Virus record (IMG/VR): IMGVR_UViG_3300042923_000407
Location: 1 to 47,314 of that record
Strand: one strand, 5' to 3'
Origin: a virus
Length of the DNA stretch: 47,314 bases
Shown: in pieces, positions 37,560 through 45,833 of the stretch
How positions within the stretch are numbered: position 1 is the stretch's first letter
Layout: each line of letters starts with the position of its first letter
Made by a program: the position numbers and the translations under genes
The notes under the pieces: generated by a model
The model's database searches: none
What the model saw: only the letters and a program-made list of their open reading frames with translations
Told to the model about the DNA's origin: nothing

Positions 37560-38470
37560 CAGATCCCGTCTCCTCTCGCGATCGCCATCGGATAGCGGAT
37601 AATGCAGCCGCCGCAGCGCTCTTCGACAGCGAACTTCCAGCTTGGGAACTTCCATTCCGGATCATGACGGGTCATATCCATCGGAATAAGCAGTTCCACC
37701 ACTTCTGGCGAACTATCGAATACAAGCAGCGAATCCGTACCAGCCGTACCAACGCCACGCAATTCCGGCGCCCGGACGATATCACGGAACCAATTACGGC
37801 TCCGGATGACTTCCAAAATCGTACGAGGGTCGAATTCGTTGTAACGCTTCGCCAAAATCTCGTATTGCTCGGGAGGAATACCCAAAATCAGATTCCCACT
37901 CTCGCCATGCCCTGGCAACACCGTAATATTGGCCCGGATGATCCGGACGTCTTCGACGATTTCTTCACCCGTTTTATCGGCCCAATTGGTGCTCGTCGCG
38001 CCGGCATTCTGCGGAACGTTTTCGATTTGGATGCCGGTTGCATTGATCAACCCTTTGATGTTGTAATCGGCGTCACCGATCCACGCGAGCCGGTTTTCTT
38101 TTTCGGCCACCGCACGACGGGCGACTCCTGCCTTTGCCGTGTCAACGGAGGTTCCAGTCATTGCGGCCGCTCTTTGTTCTTGGACCGTATACCGAAACCC
38201 TGTAACGATCGAATAAATGCGTTGGAACTCCCGACGCATGTCCAGGTCAACGAGCGGAACATCATCAGCGTTGTTGGCAAGGATTTTCGCTACGCCCGAC
38301 CGCGTCATTACGTTATACGCATAGGTTTCCGCACCCGGGGCGACATCCGTTTTCACTTTCAAAATGCGGCGTGCCGTGAGTTCTTCGTATTTCGGCTCAT
38401 AAAGCGTGCGGTCAAGCGCCTCGAGGTCTAGCGGTCGAAAATAAACAGCAGTAGCATCGGTTCTCAACAT
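37559..38470 (-). CDS. Major capsid protein (DUF2184)
   Basis: A 303-residue HK97-fold capsid protein of the DUF2184 family: YAYNVMTRSGVAKILANNAD then DVPLVDLDMRREFQRIYSIV, the MTGTSVDTAKAGVARRAVAE loop, and YNIKGLINATGI. It forms the shell. GGAGG eleven bases upstream selects the ATG at 38470 rather than the GTG four codons earlier. The gene lies downstream of protease-scaffold and cement genes. Confidence 0.88.
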   Translation of the reverse strand: MLRTDATAVYFRPLDLEALDRTLYEPKYEELTARRILKVKTDVAPGAETYAYNVMTRSGVAKILANNADDVPLVDLDMRREFQRIYSIVTGFRYTVQEQRAAAMTGTSVDTAKAGVARRAVAEKENRLAWIGDADYNIKGLINATGIQIENVPQNAGATSTNWADKTGEEIVEDVRIIRANITVLPGHGESGNLILGIPPEQYEILAKRYNEFDPRTILEVIRSRNWFRDIVRAPELRGVGTAGTDSLLVFDSSPEVVELLIPMDMTRHDPEWKFPSWKFAVEERCGGCIIRYPMAIARGDGI

Positions 38471-38474
38471 AGTC

Positions 38475-38960
38475 TTACGCACCTCCTGCGGGGATTTTCA
38501 GCTCGAGCATGGCAAGACCATTAGCCAAAGCCGATGTTTTGAATTCGCCAATAACGGCGGATTTGGTAGCCGTTGCCGTGTCCGATGGGCGGAAGTCACC
38601 GGTTGCATTGTCCACAACGGCCGTTTCACCCTTTTCTACGTCTTCAAGTACGGTGACCCAGATAAAACCACTACGCATTACAGACACTGCATCATTTGCT
38701 ACATACTCGCCAACAATGTCATTACTGACATTTGTCGACCGGTACTCCGCGTAATGATTGGCAATCGCCACGCCGATCGCCTTACGAGCACCAGTGTACA
38801 ACTCCCCGCGGTTCTTGTTAGTTGCCGAGTACTGCACAGCCCGGCCCCAGCCAATCGTTCCGGCTGCCGCCAACGTGTCAGCATGATAATCCGGGTAAAG
38901 TGCAATGCGACCCTTGCCGGTCGGTTCCTGCATATACTGACCGTAATCTGTGATAGGCAT
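38475..38960 (-). CDS. Capsid cement/decoration protein
   Basis: A 161-residue beta-rich protein, MPITDYGQYMQEPTGKGRIA, IGVAIANHYAEYRSTNVSND IVGEYVANDAVSVM, typical of the DUF2190/phage cement family that stabilises the shell. It lies between scaffold and capsid genes, as in related phages. Confidence 0.75.
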   Translation of the reverse strand: MPITDYGQYMQEPTGKGRIALYPDYHADTLAAAGTIGWGRAVQYSATNKNRGELYTGARKAIGVAIANHYAEYRSTNVSNDIVGEYVANDAVSVMRSGFIWVTVLEDVEKGETAVVDNATGDFRPSDTATATKSAVIGEFKTSALANGLAMLELKIPAGGA

Positions 38961-38963
38961 GGA

Positions 38964-40064
38964 TTATTTCCCTCCTTGTGCGTTCTTGATATTCAAACGA
39001 TCCGCCCGCATTTTATCAATTTCCTGCTGGCTTTGCGTTCCGTATCCATCACCAGTGAACAGGTGGTTTCCGCCGCGGCTGCTGAATCCATCCGCTTTCA
39101 CCCGTTCGACAGACGCTTCGTAGAAAGCGTCCAGGTATTCATCCGATTTCCCGTCTGCTTTGAAGTCAGGCTTAACCTTCTGGATAACGGATACCTTCAC
39201 CTCACGGTCGGACTTGCCGGCGAAGTCGAACGAATCACCGAGATACTTCCGGGCGCCATCCAGCAATTCAACGCGGGCGTTGACAGCCTTATCGAGCGCA
39301 TCCTGTGTCATGGAGTTCTTTTTCGCTTGCTCCAACTCCGTACTCAGCCGGCCGTTGTCGGCCTCCAATGCATCATATCGCCCCTGCAGCGCATCAAAAT
39401 CCTTCACTTTCGTTCCTGCCGCATCCAGGCGCGCAATCAGCGCATCCAAGTGCGACTTCACTTCGGACGGGACTTCAAATTCTTGCCCGTCAATCGTATA
39501 CTTTGGCATGTTTTTGCCTCCTTCGTCGTTTTCTATTTCATAGGCCGAGTCTGCCCGGATTGAAACCTCCGGACCAGCGCGACCTCGGCGTACAATGGCA
39601 ATATGGTTTATTTCGATGTTCGTTTGCTTGTAATCGTAGCGCTGGCCCTCATACTCGCCTTTCTCCTCGATCAGATCGGTCAGGAACCCTATGCTGATTT
39701 CCTTCTGATGACCCGACTTTACTCGATCGATCAATGCCCGATCCGTAACCGTTAGCGTCACTTTCAAACGGTCGCCATCCACCCGGGCGTCAGTATGGCT
39801 CATCCCCTTGGAATATTGCTGGTGATTGTCCAGCGTCACCATTTCCGGGGGATGCTCATCGGTAACCGGCTTCGCTCGTGCGCTCTGGACGACTGCCTCC
39901 GCGAATATGTCGCTTGGCAATTTGGCCTCGAACACGATGCCGGAGTCATGTCGCCTATACGGAAATACGCCGGCCCGGGCAATCGCCGCATTCACGGTTA
40001 AGTATCCGAGCTTGTCCTCGGCGTAATCCAGCACCATAGCGCGGTCATAGCGTTGTTGCCTCAT
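38964..40064 (-). CDS. Prohead protease-scaffold (DUF2213) with internal scaffold start
   Basis: A 366-residue protein. The N-terminal part (about 1-185) is the DUF2213 capsid maturation domain (MRQQRYDRAMVLDYAEDKLG, KPVTDEHPPEMVTLDNHQQY, KEISIGFLTDLIEEKG). The C-terminal half is a charged coiled coil like a scaffold. At residue 186 an in-frame ATG at 39507-39509 has a perfect AAGGAGG six bases before it, starting MPKYTIDGQEFEVPSEVKSH. So a separate 180-residue scaffold is probably also made, as in lambda C/Nu3. Confidence 0.85.
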   Translation of the reverse strand: MRQQRYDRAMVLDYAEDKLGYLTVNAAIARAGVFPYRRHDSGIVFEAKLPSDIFAEAVVQSARAKPVTDEHPPEMVTLDNHQQYSKGMSHTDARVDGDRLKVTLTVTDRALIDRVKSGHQKEISIGFLTDLIEEKGEYEGQRYDYKQTNIEINHIAIVRRGRAGPEVSIRADSAYEIENDEGGKNMPKYTIDGQEFEVPSEVKSHLDALIARLDAAGTKVKDFDALQGRYDALEADNGRLSTELEQAKKNSMTQDALDKAVNARVELLDGARKYLGDSFDFAGKSDREVKVSVIQKVKPDFKADGKSDEYLDAFYEASVERVKADGFSSRGGNHLFTGDGYGTQSQQEIDKMRADRLNIKNAQGGK

Positions 40065-40089
40065 CCCTTGTTCACCTCCTTTCAGGCAA

Positions 40090-40113
40090 CAAAAAAACGA
40101 CCTATTCGGTCGC
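40090..40113 (-). terminator. Terminator inside the head operon
   Basis: CGACC and GGTCG arms with a GAATA-type loop, followed on the minus strand by TTTTTTTG. It lies between the small membrane gene and the protease-scaffold gene and could lower readthrough so that portal and terminase are not made at the level of capsid genes, or require antitermination. Confidence 0.7.
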
Positions 40114-40274
40114 TATCGCCGTATAAATTCCCACAAGCCTATGAGCCATAACGTGATATAACCGTACCATTTGATGCGCAATTGAACTTCATAATTCAGC
40201 CCTCGGCTCGCCGGCTTCGTTATGCAATACACACCCGGATAAATCTTCTGTTCTCCGTCCGAAAACTTTGCCAC
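40113..40274 (-). CDS. Small protein with C-terminal hydrophobic segment
   Basis: A 53-residue protein starting with GTG (MAKFSDGEQKIYPGVYCITK) and ending YGYITLWLIGLWEFIRR, a short hydrophobic helix. GGTGGTGCTAAG precedes the GTG. It sits between MuF and the protease-scaffold gene. The family is not recognised; an internal head or membrane role cannot be told apart. Confidence 0.6.
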   Translation of the reverse strand: MAKFSDGEQKIYPGVYCITKPASRGLNYEVQLRIKWYGYITLWLIGLWEFIRR

Positions 40275-40285
40275 CTTAGCACCAC

Positions 40286-41071
40286 CTATTCATCGTCAAA
40301 CACCGGGTAAGCCACACAACGGCAGTTATAGTCTCGTCCAGGTATCAGGTGGCGGCCGCCGGCGCCCTCGGCATATGTGTATACCTTGCCATCGAATGCT
40401 CGGTGCTCTGGCCGTACCCGTTCGTCGCCGCTCGTTGACCATTTGAACCGTTCTACGCCTGCCGCAAGGTGACGCTTTTCTGTGAGCTGCCCCATTATGC
40501 TGCCGGTCTGGTCCCGGGCAATGAACTTCGCCCTGTTATAACTGATGTCCGCCGTCTTCTTCAGGTCCGCAGCCATATCCTTCAGGCTCTCGCCGTTCTT
40601 CACGCCTTGCAGAACGATCGATTCGACTCGTTTGTGGTAATCCTGTTCAATGGATTGGATAAGCGTCACATTTTCAGCAACGGATGACCGGACGAAGCTA
40701 TCCAGCCACGGCTCGTTGATGGTCGGGTCAATCCCCTTGACGGCCTCGACCTGATCGTCTATATTCCGGCGGTTAAAGTCGCTCACCCGGCTGACAAACT
40801 GCTGAGATATCCTCAACATATTCGACGCTGTAAACACGAACGACCTCGATCTGCTCTTGGCGAACTCCAATATGGCTAAGATTATATCAAGCGCATCATC
40901 TTCCCGGGCGCTCTCCGTTCGGTAACGTTTGGCCTCCGGCACAATCATCTTTTGAAATGCTCCGTATGTGACGCTGTGCATTTGCTGTATAAGCTTTGCG
41001 ACTTGTCGGTAATAGGAAAGGGCGATTGCATCCGGGAAACGCGTGGGCGGCGCCCTGCGGCGTCTTGGCAT
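40286..41071 (-). CDS. Minor head protein, MuF/SPP1 gp7-like
   Basis: A 261-residue protein with the MuF C-terminal domain: YNRAKFIARDQTGSIMGQLT EKRH, then WSTSGDERVRPEHRAFDGKV and RDYNCRCVAYPVFDD. The N-terminal part is helical. It binds the portal and is packaged in the head. GAGGAGTGATCTGGC precedes the ATG. Placement after the portal gene is standard. Confidence 0.88.
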   Translation of the reverse strand: MPRRRRAPPTRFPDAIALSYYRQVAKLIQQMHSVTYGAFQKMIVPEAKRYRTESAREDDALDIILAILEFAKSRSRSFVFTASNMLRISQQFVSRVSDFNRRNIDDQVEAVKGIDPTINEPWLDSFVRSSVAENVTLIQSIEQDYHKRVESIVLQGVKNGESLKDMAADLKKTADISYNRAKFIARDQTGSIMGQLTEKRHLAAGVERFKWSTSGDERVRPEHRAFDGKVYTYAEGAGGRHLIPGRDYNCRCVAYPVFDDE

Positions 41072-41077
41072 GCCAGA

Positions 41078-42439
41078 TCACTCCTCACCATTGAAGCGAT
41101 TCTTTGCCTTTTTCACGAACTCCTCGAGCTCCTCTTCCGTTAACGAATCGGTTTTCAATTCTTCCGACATCGTCCCTTCGATCCCGAAGCGAGTTTCCCG
41201 GACCTGATCAGGATCAAGTACGCCAGTCGCAATGTAAATTTCATCGATTTCGGCGTTCATTTTCCGAATCTTGGCGTCCGTCTCCTGATCGACGTTCCAC
41301 AAAGGATTGAATTGTAATTCCCAATCGACATTATCCGGGTTGATCCGGCCGCCAACCTCATCAGATGCGAGCATAATCAGGCGAATCAAGCGTTCCAAGT
41401 GTGGACGCAGTTCGGTTTCCTGCGCCGCGGCGATCCGGGAGTAATAGTTAAGCACGTCGTATTGAGCACCAGTAATCGTGCCACTCTCCTGCCCTTTGAT
41501 GACGCTCTTAGGCATCTTGGCCGCACCGCTAAGAGACTCCCAAACAAAGTCCAGCAGGTCCTTTATGCCATTAACCTGTGTCGTCACCTTATCCAGTTCC
41601 TCATCAGCACCAATGATTGCAAGCGCCTCTGTCCTGAACATGAAGTCCGCCAGCATGGCAAATTCCTGCTTTTCCTCTTTGGACATTTGGTTGATGCCTT
41701 CCGTCTTGTAGCACTTGAACGTGAAGTCGTAGAGAATCTGCCCAACGGACCAAAGCGCCGTATCGAACACGGTCAGCACATCATACATTGGTTCAAGTAT
41801 TGATTGCCCCAAATAATCAATTTCAAGCCGACGTGTCTGATCATGGAATAGCCGTGTTCTGTGTACCCGGTCGTCCTGGGCGCCGGCTATTTGTTCCCCG
41901 ACCATGCTACGCCGATTGATCTGATAAAACTCGGCTTGCCCGTAGGTAGGCGAGAACATATCTTCGTTGATCAGGACGCTTCCAACCTTATATGAACTGA
42001 ATGCATGCAGGTACTCGATTTTCTTCAGTTGGTCCAGTTTGAGTGGTTCGGATATTTTGAAATCGCTGCTTTGTACGGCACCTATCGACACAAATCCGTC
42101 CCCATGTAGTCGTTCATACCGGCGCATGTCGGTAAAAGCTTCCTTAGCGTTCAGGTCCCGGAGCTTGTCCATGATCCCATCCCGTAGCTTCTCGTCCTTC
42201 AATTTCAACGTAAACCAGCTACGAATAAGGTCTTCGGATGGGATGTCGACCAAGTTCTGAACAAACTGATTGGTCGCGTACCAGTCGATAACCTCTTGAT
42301 GGGTTAGGCGACGCCTGACGTTGATACGTTGCCGGCTGAGATTGTCCTTTTGATTGGCCTTTCCATGCCCGACCATGAAGTCGGTCCGCACCTGCTGCCG
42401 CATAGCATCAAGCCGGGATTGTGTCTTTGCTGCTTGCAA
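41078..42439 (-). CDS. Portal protein (DUF1073)
   Basis: A 453-residue portal: RRRLTHQEVIDWYATNQFVQ, NLVDIPSEDLIRSWFTLKL, GDGFVSIGAVQSSDF, LYDFTFKCYKTEGI and the SGAAKMPKSVIKGQESGTIT loop, then RPHLERLIRLIML. This is the DUF1073 family, whose Pfam name mentions anti-CBASS only by fold; here it is the packaging portal. GGAGG eight bases before the TTG used here fits better than the GTG at 42448. Confidence 0.88.
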   Translation of the reverse strand: MQAAKTQSRLDAMRQQVRTDFMVGHGKANQKDNLSRQRINVRRRLTHQEVIDWYATNQFVQNLVDIPSEDLIRSWFTLKLKDEKLRDGIMDKLRDLNAKEAFTDMRRYERLHGDGFVSIGAVQSSDFKISEPLKLDQLKKIEYLHAFSSYKVGSVLINEDMFSPTYGQAEFYQINRRSMVGEQIAGAQDDRVHRTRLFHDQTRRLEIDYLGQSILEPMYDVLTVFDTALWSVGQILYDFTFKCYKTEGINQMSKEEKQEFAMLADFMFRTEALAIIGADEELDKVTTQVNGIKDLLDFVWESLSGAAKMPKSVIKGQESGTITGAQYDVLNYYSRIAAAQETELRPHLERLIRLIMLASDEVGGRINPDNVDWELQFNPLWNVDQETDAKIRKMNAEIDEIYIATGVLDPDQVRETRFGIEGTMSEELKTDSLTEEELEEFVKKAKNRFNGEE

Positions 42440-42454
42440 GCTTCTCACCTCCCC

Positions 42455-43762
42455 TTAAGCCAGTTTACGCAGCCGATCCAGCGGACTTTTTCCTTTATGG
42501 ACGATCGTATAAACAAAATAACGATCCCCGTCCATATGGTGATCGTTTTGCTTTATCGGCTTTTCTTCGCCGCGATCTGCCGCCTTCTCGTCCCAAATGT
42601 ATGAAGAATACTCCCGGAACGTCTCTTTGCAGCAGTCGTTGTATTTGATTTTTCGTTCATTCAGTGCAGTAGCGACCGCTTGAATACCCTCGAGCACATC
42701 ATTTTTGGCCTGCAGCACGCCGTATTTCCCATGTTTGCGTATCGTCGCAATGAATGCTGCTGCTGACGGGTCAATAATGATCGATTTAACGCCAAGCCCG
42801 GCTGTTCCATCTTCGATAAACTCCGCCAGGTCTCGGTAATACTCCTCGTTATCCTTTTGTCGAGACTCAGACCGGCCGCTGTAATGGTACTCGCGAACCT
42901 TATACCATAATCCTTGTGACAGTCCCCACAGGCCGTATGTCATCGGATTCTGCGTACCGTAGTCGCACGAAACATAATATTGCATGTACTTTCGACTTTC
43001 CGTCCGGACTACGTGTTTGCCGCCGACTTCTGCGTCGAACATGTCGTATATAACGCCTTCCGCCAGCACCCACAAGCCCAGGATGTAGCGCTTATAGAAG
43101 ATGCCGCTGTACATACGCTTATAGCTTTCCTTGATCTTTTCAGACAGTGATAAATTATCATCCATCGTGAAATGCAGGTGCAGCGCATGCTTTCGATCCA
43201 ATTGATCGAGCCATTCCACTTTGAACCAGTGATGTGGCCCCGCAGGGTTGCAGTTGAACCAGAACTTCCGGCCCTCTACACTACAGCGAGCTGTCGCCTG
43301 ATTGACAAATGATTGCGGCATGAGCGCGACTTCATCGAAGAACATGCCGGCGAGTGTAATTCCTTGTATTAGATCCTGCGATCGCTCGTCCTTACCGCCA
43401 AACAGGAAGAAATAGTTCGTCACCAATCCGCGCCGGATCGTCAGAACGTTGTCCGTTAGACCGTCATGGATACTATAGCCCCGGCTTTTCAGCATGCGCT
43501 TTAATGGACCGATGACGTTACGCCGTAGTGCTCCGATGGTCTTCCCGGCCATGCCAAACTGTTCGTTAACGAAACTGTCCATTGCCCAGCAAACGTAACT
43601 GAAGGACATTGCAACCGTCTTGCCGGCCCGGACAGAACCGTCGGCGATCAGAGCATCTTTTTCATGATGCGGGCTTTTGGGCATCCACCAAGTCAGGACT
43701 TTGAGCTGCTTCTTAGAGAATGGCGACCATTTAAACGGCGCCGGCTTACGTAGCGCCTTCAT
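42455..43762 (-). CDS. terL: Terminase large subunit (PBSX type)
   Basis: A 435-residue packaging motor. ATPase: Walker A GSVRAGKT (42-49) and Walker B GMFFDEVAL (141-145 region). The nuclease domain has YVSCDYGTQNPMTY (first catalytic Asp), SIIIDPSAAAF (second) and MDGDRYFVY (third). Intact motifs in both domains. TerS lies just upstream and overlaps its start. Confidence 0.94.
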   Translation of the reverse strand: MKALRKPAPFKWSPFSKKQLKVLTWWMPKSPHHEKDALIADGSVRAGKTVAMSFSYVCWAMDSFVNEQFGMAGKTIGALRRNVIGPLKRMLKSRGYSIHDGLTDNVLTIRRGLVTNYFFLFGGKDERSQDLIQGITLAGMFFDEVALMPQSFVNQATARCSVEGRKFWFNCNPAGPHHWFKVEWLDQLDRKHALHLHFTMDDNLSLSEKIKESYKRMYSGIFYKRYILGLWVLAEGVIYDMFDAEVGGKHVVRTESRKYMQYYVSCDYGTQNPMTYGLWGLSQGLWYKVREYHYSGRSESRQKDNEEYYRDLAEFIEDGTAGLGVKSIIIDPSAAAFIATIRKHGKYGVLQAKNDVLEGIQAVATALNERKIKYNDCCKETFREYSSYIWDEKAADRGEEKPIKQNDHHMDGDRYFVYTIVHKGKSPLDRLRKLA

Positions 43763-44588
43763 CGTCCCACACCTCCGCGACCTTGCCTTTCAGGGCATCC
43801 AAGAATCCATCATCCTCAATATCGCCGCCACCGTCGCCTCTGGACTTGGCAATCTCTGCACGTAACTTCTCAAGCTCAAGGGAATGTTTGTCTGACAAAT
43901 GGTCATACAGTTTCATCAGTGCCCGCATGCGGTCGTTGAGCTTGATCTTTTTCGTGAACCCCGAATCGTTTACCGTTTCACTTATCTCCGCAAGGATCGT
44001 TCCATCCACCTCGTCACTCGGACGTACTTGAATCAAGCCTCGCTCCCAGGTAACGACGTCCTTTATATCCGCAAACGCGATCTTCGCAAGCTGCTGGACA
44101 ACAAGGTCCTGCGAAAGCTCGATGCGCTTCTCGCGTGCTCTCATGGCTTCCTGAATAGCTGACTGAACTGAAGTTTTCTGAAGCAACTGATATCCTATCT
44201 GCTCCGCCGTCTTTGCACTGTACCCTGCCCTAATGGCTGCTTGAGTAGCGTTGAGGTCTACAAGGAACTCAACGACAAATAGCCGTTGCATAGGGGGCAA
44301 CTCGCATCCATCGGCAACAATATCAGATTGGGGTTTACTCTGTTCTTCCGGCCGTATGGAGCGTTCTTTTCGATTGGAACGTTCCGTTCCTTTTTTCGGA
44401 GCGTTCCGTTTTTTTGATTGGAACGTTCCATTCAACTGATCGTCCCACTTGTCCTTGGACTTCCATCCCCGGATAGTACCAGAGGATACGCCGAGTCGTT
44501 CAGCGATCTCGACCAAATCTACCTTACCGCCACTGTCACGCCAAAGTTCAAAGGCTTTGTCCCTGTTCGGGTCTCGTGCTTTAGGCAT
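43746..44588 (-). CDS. terS: Terminase small subunit with N-terminal HTH
   Basis: A 280-residue protein that recognises phage DNA for packaging. The N-terminal helix-turn-helix (MPKARDPNRDKAFELWRDSG, IAERLGVSSGTIRGW) is followed by a basic linker (RNAPKKGTERSNRKERS) and the TerS core (PPMQRLFVVEFLVDLNATQA, AIRAGYSAKTAEQIGYQLLQ). GGTGAT seven bases upstream supports the ATG at 44588; a GTG at 44630 is in frame. The linker DNA carries four palindromes that look like packaging-site repeats. Confidence 0.88.
   Translation of the reverse strand: MPKARDPNRDKAFELWRDSGGKVDLVEIAERLGVSSGTIRGWKSKDKWDDQLNGTFQSKKRNAPKKGTERSNRKERSIRPEEQSKPQSDIVADGCELPPMQRLFVVEFLVDLNATQAAIRAGYSAKTAEQIGYQLLQKTSVQSAIQEAMRAREKRIELSQDLVVQQLAKIAFADIKDVVTWERGLIQVRPSDEVDGTILAEISETVNDSGFTKKIKLNDRMRALMKLYDHLSDKHSLELEKLRAEIAKSRGDGGGDIEDDGFLDALKGKVAEVWDDEGAT
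44358..44429. repeat. Four GGAACGTTCC palindromes in terS, candidate pac site
   Basis: GGAGCGTTCT (44358), GGAACGTTCC (44376), GGAGCGTTCC (44398) and GGAACGTTCC (44420) are spaced 18, 22 and 22 bases, roughly two helical turns, with T-tracts between them. They are read in different frames of terS (GTF, NAP, ERS), so selection is on DNA. In SPP1 and P22 the pac site lies in or next to the small terminase gene, which makes this the natural packaging-site candidate. Confidence 0.6.
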
Positions 44589-44626
44589 TACATCTATCAC
44601 CACCTCCGGTGTTATGTTGCTATCGC

Positions 44627-44767
44627 TCACTTCCGCCTGAACTGCTCCTTATGTTGCAACACGTAGGTATTACCGGATATGACTAAGATGGTAGGCGTTC
44701 CGTTCTTTTGTTTATCAATGGTTACAATCGGACGATAACGGTCACCCTTTTTTCGTTCTCGCTTCAC
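44627..44767 (-). CDS. Small basic hypothetical protein
   Basis: A 46-residue protein starting at GTG (MKRERKKGDRYRPIVTIDKQ) with VISGNTYVLQHKEQFRRK at the end. The upstream gene overlaps by 26 bases. Its stop overlaps a GTG that opens the terS frame. The small size and basic charge suggest a DNA- or RNA-binding role, but no family is recognised. Confidence 0.6.
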   Translation of the reverse strand: MKRERKKGDRYRPIVTIDKQKNGTPTILVISGNTYVLQHKEQFRRK

Positions 44768-45095
44768 GGCTACCACCCACTTTCTGAGCTCTGCCTACAT
44801 ACCCGAATCGTTTAAGCAGCCATGGTAAAGTACCTGGCGGCAAGCCGAGTTCGATTCCAATCGTATTATGGGATTTACCTTTCTCGACTTCAGCCTGCCA
44901 AAACTCTTTGGTGATTCCTTCGTATTTACTGACCCTCTTTCGGATCGGTTCGGTCGGAGTGATCAACCTTTCGGGCTCGAACATCTCCTGAGATAAGCCG
45001 CGATCTGCTGCCGTTGGGATTTCTTTCAACCTGCCGGACCTTGCGAGCTCCAATTCCTCCGGAGTTAGGGTATATGGTATTACCGTCCCGTACAT
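44742..45095 (-). CDS. Pre-terminase HTH-like protein
   Basis: A 117-residue protein in front of the terminase genes. The C-terminal part (YEGITKEFWQAEVEKGKSHN, TIGIELGLPPGTLPWLLKRF) is a helix-turn-helix-like motif seen in similar proteins at this place in Firmicutes phages. It is the first gene of the late operon after the terminator at 45118-45144, so a late promoter should lie between 45096 and 45118, although I cannot point to one. Confidence 0.65.
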   Translation of the reverse strand: MYGTVIPYTLTPEELELARSGRLKEIPTAADRGLSQEMFEPERLITPTEPIRKRVSKYEGITKEFWQAEVEKGKSHNTIGIELGLPPGTLPWLLKRFGYVGRAQKVGGSREARTKKG

Positions 45096-45117
45096 ATCCT
45101 CCCTCCTTTCTTGGGCA

Positions 45118-45144
45118 AAAGAAAAAGCACCCTAATCGGTGCTT
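45118..45144 (-). terminator. Terminator of the orphan gene
   Basis: AAGCACC and GGTGCTT arms with a six-base loop, followed on the minus strand by TTTCTTTT. It follows the AT-rich gene and separates it from the late operon. Confidence 0.8.
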
Positions 45145-45150
45145 GTGTCA

Positions 45151-45585
45151 TTATCGTTTTCTATTGGCTTTAAGATAGTTTAGAAGAAACTCATTCGTCG
45201 ATTTCCAATTATCCATAAGTCGTTCATGTGTTCCAAATAACCATGATGTATTGGTGTCTTTATCTGCAATGAATTTTTTGAACTGGAATTTATACTCCTC
45301 GTACGCCGTGAAAAAACCTTCTACTTCGTAATGATCCAGTCCACTTTCATGCTTTAATCTTTTGAGCTCAACGTAGCTCTGATGTGACAGTATTAAATAA
45401 TTTAATGCAATGCTGTACCTAATATCCCCTTCATAATTCATGTAGGCTTCGTAAGCTTCGTATGCATCAGAAAAAGCCGATTGCATCAATTCTTGAAAGT
45501 AGGATACATCATATAGCATTTTTTCAGCTTCTTTGTCCAAGTCTTTCACACCTTTCTCTCCATTTACACACCAATTCGACAACAT
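45151..45585 (-). CDS. AT-rich orphan gene of unknown function
   Basis: A 144-residue, helical, tyrosine- and acid-rich protein (MLSNWCVNGEKGVKDLDKEA at the start, DAYEAYEAYMNYEGDIRYSI later). It has its own terminator and is more AT-rich than the surrounding late genes, typical of a moron. The start codon lies inside a long inverted repeat shared with the divergent plus-strand gene. No family is recognised. Confidence 0.7.
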   Translation of the reverse strand: MLSNWCVNGEKGVKDLDKEAEKMLYDVSYFQELMQSAFSDAYEAYEAYMNYEGDIRYSIALNYLILSHQSYVELKRLKHESGLDHYEVEGFFTAYEEYKFQFKKFIADKDTNTSWLFGTHERLMDNWKSTNEFLLNYLKANRKR

Positions 45586-45615
45586 AAAGGAGTTTCCTCT
45601 TATTTGTCGAATTGG
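45571..45615. repeat. Long inverted repeat in the divergent promoter region
   Basis: CCAATTCGACAA (45571-45582) and TTGTCGAATTGG (45604-45615) are perfect 12-base arms separated by 21 bases. The left arm encodes LSNW of the orphan protein. The core TTCGACAA is shared with the dyad at 16458-16479, which suggests a common phage regulator. Confidence 0.6.
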
Positions 45616-45638
45616 TTCTATTTCGGAGGTGAACTACG

Positions 45639-45833
45639 ATGTTTCAAAAAGGACAAACGCTGCAGAATCATGTTGATTTTGACAATGCGATGTATTTCAG
45701 CGCACCGGTTACCGTCTGGCAGAACGGAACAATACTCGACTACGGCGGCCAGATCGAAAAGCACACTGATGATGCCGTATGGATCAATGGCGGATACTAT
45801 TTGAAAGCCGTTTGCGAATTCCGCATCAGGTAA
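45639..45833 (+). CDS. Small hypothetical protein
   Basis: A 64-residue beta-rich protein, MFQKGQTLQNHVDFDNAMYF, SAPVTVWQNGTILDYGGQIE, then YYLKAVCEFRIR. GGAGGTG precedes the ATG. It is the only plus-strand gene of this part, divergent from the orphan gene. Its end overlaps a convergent tiny gene by eight bases. The family is not recognised. Confidence 0.68.
   Translation: MFQKGQTLQNHVDFDNAMYFSAPVTVWQNGTILDYGGQIEKHTDDAVWINGGYYLKAVCEFRIR

Noticed and set aside
37664-38431. 255-codon plus-strand frame opposite the capsid gene
   Set aside because: Antisense to the major capsid gene; composition is unprotein-like and no start signal is present.
38754-39563. 269-codon plus-strand frame opposite cement and scaffold genes
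   Set aside because: It spans two well-supported minus-strand genes and lacks a start signal; shadow.
41078-42439. Portal as an anti-CBASS protein
   Set aside because: The DUF1073 family carries an Acb1-related name in databases, but full length, motifs and position between terminase and MuF show it is the portal.
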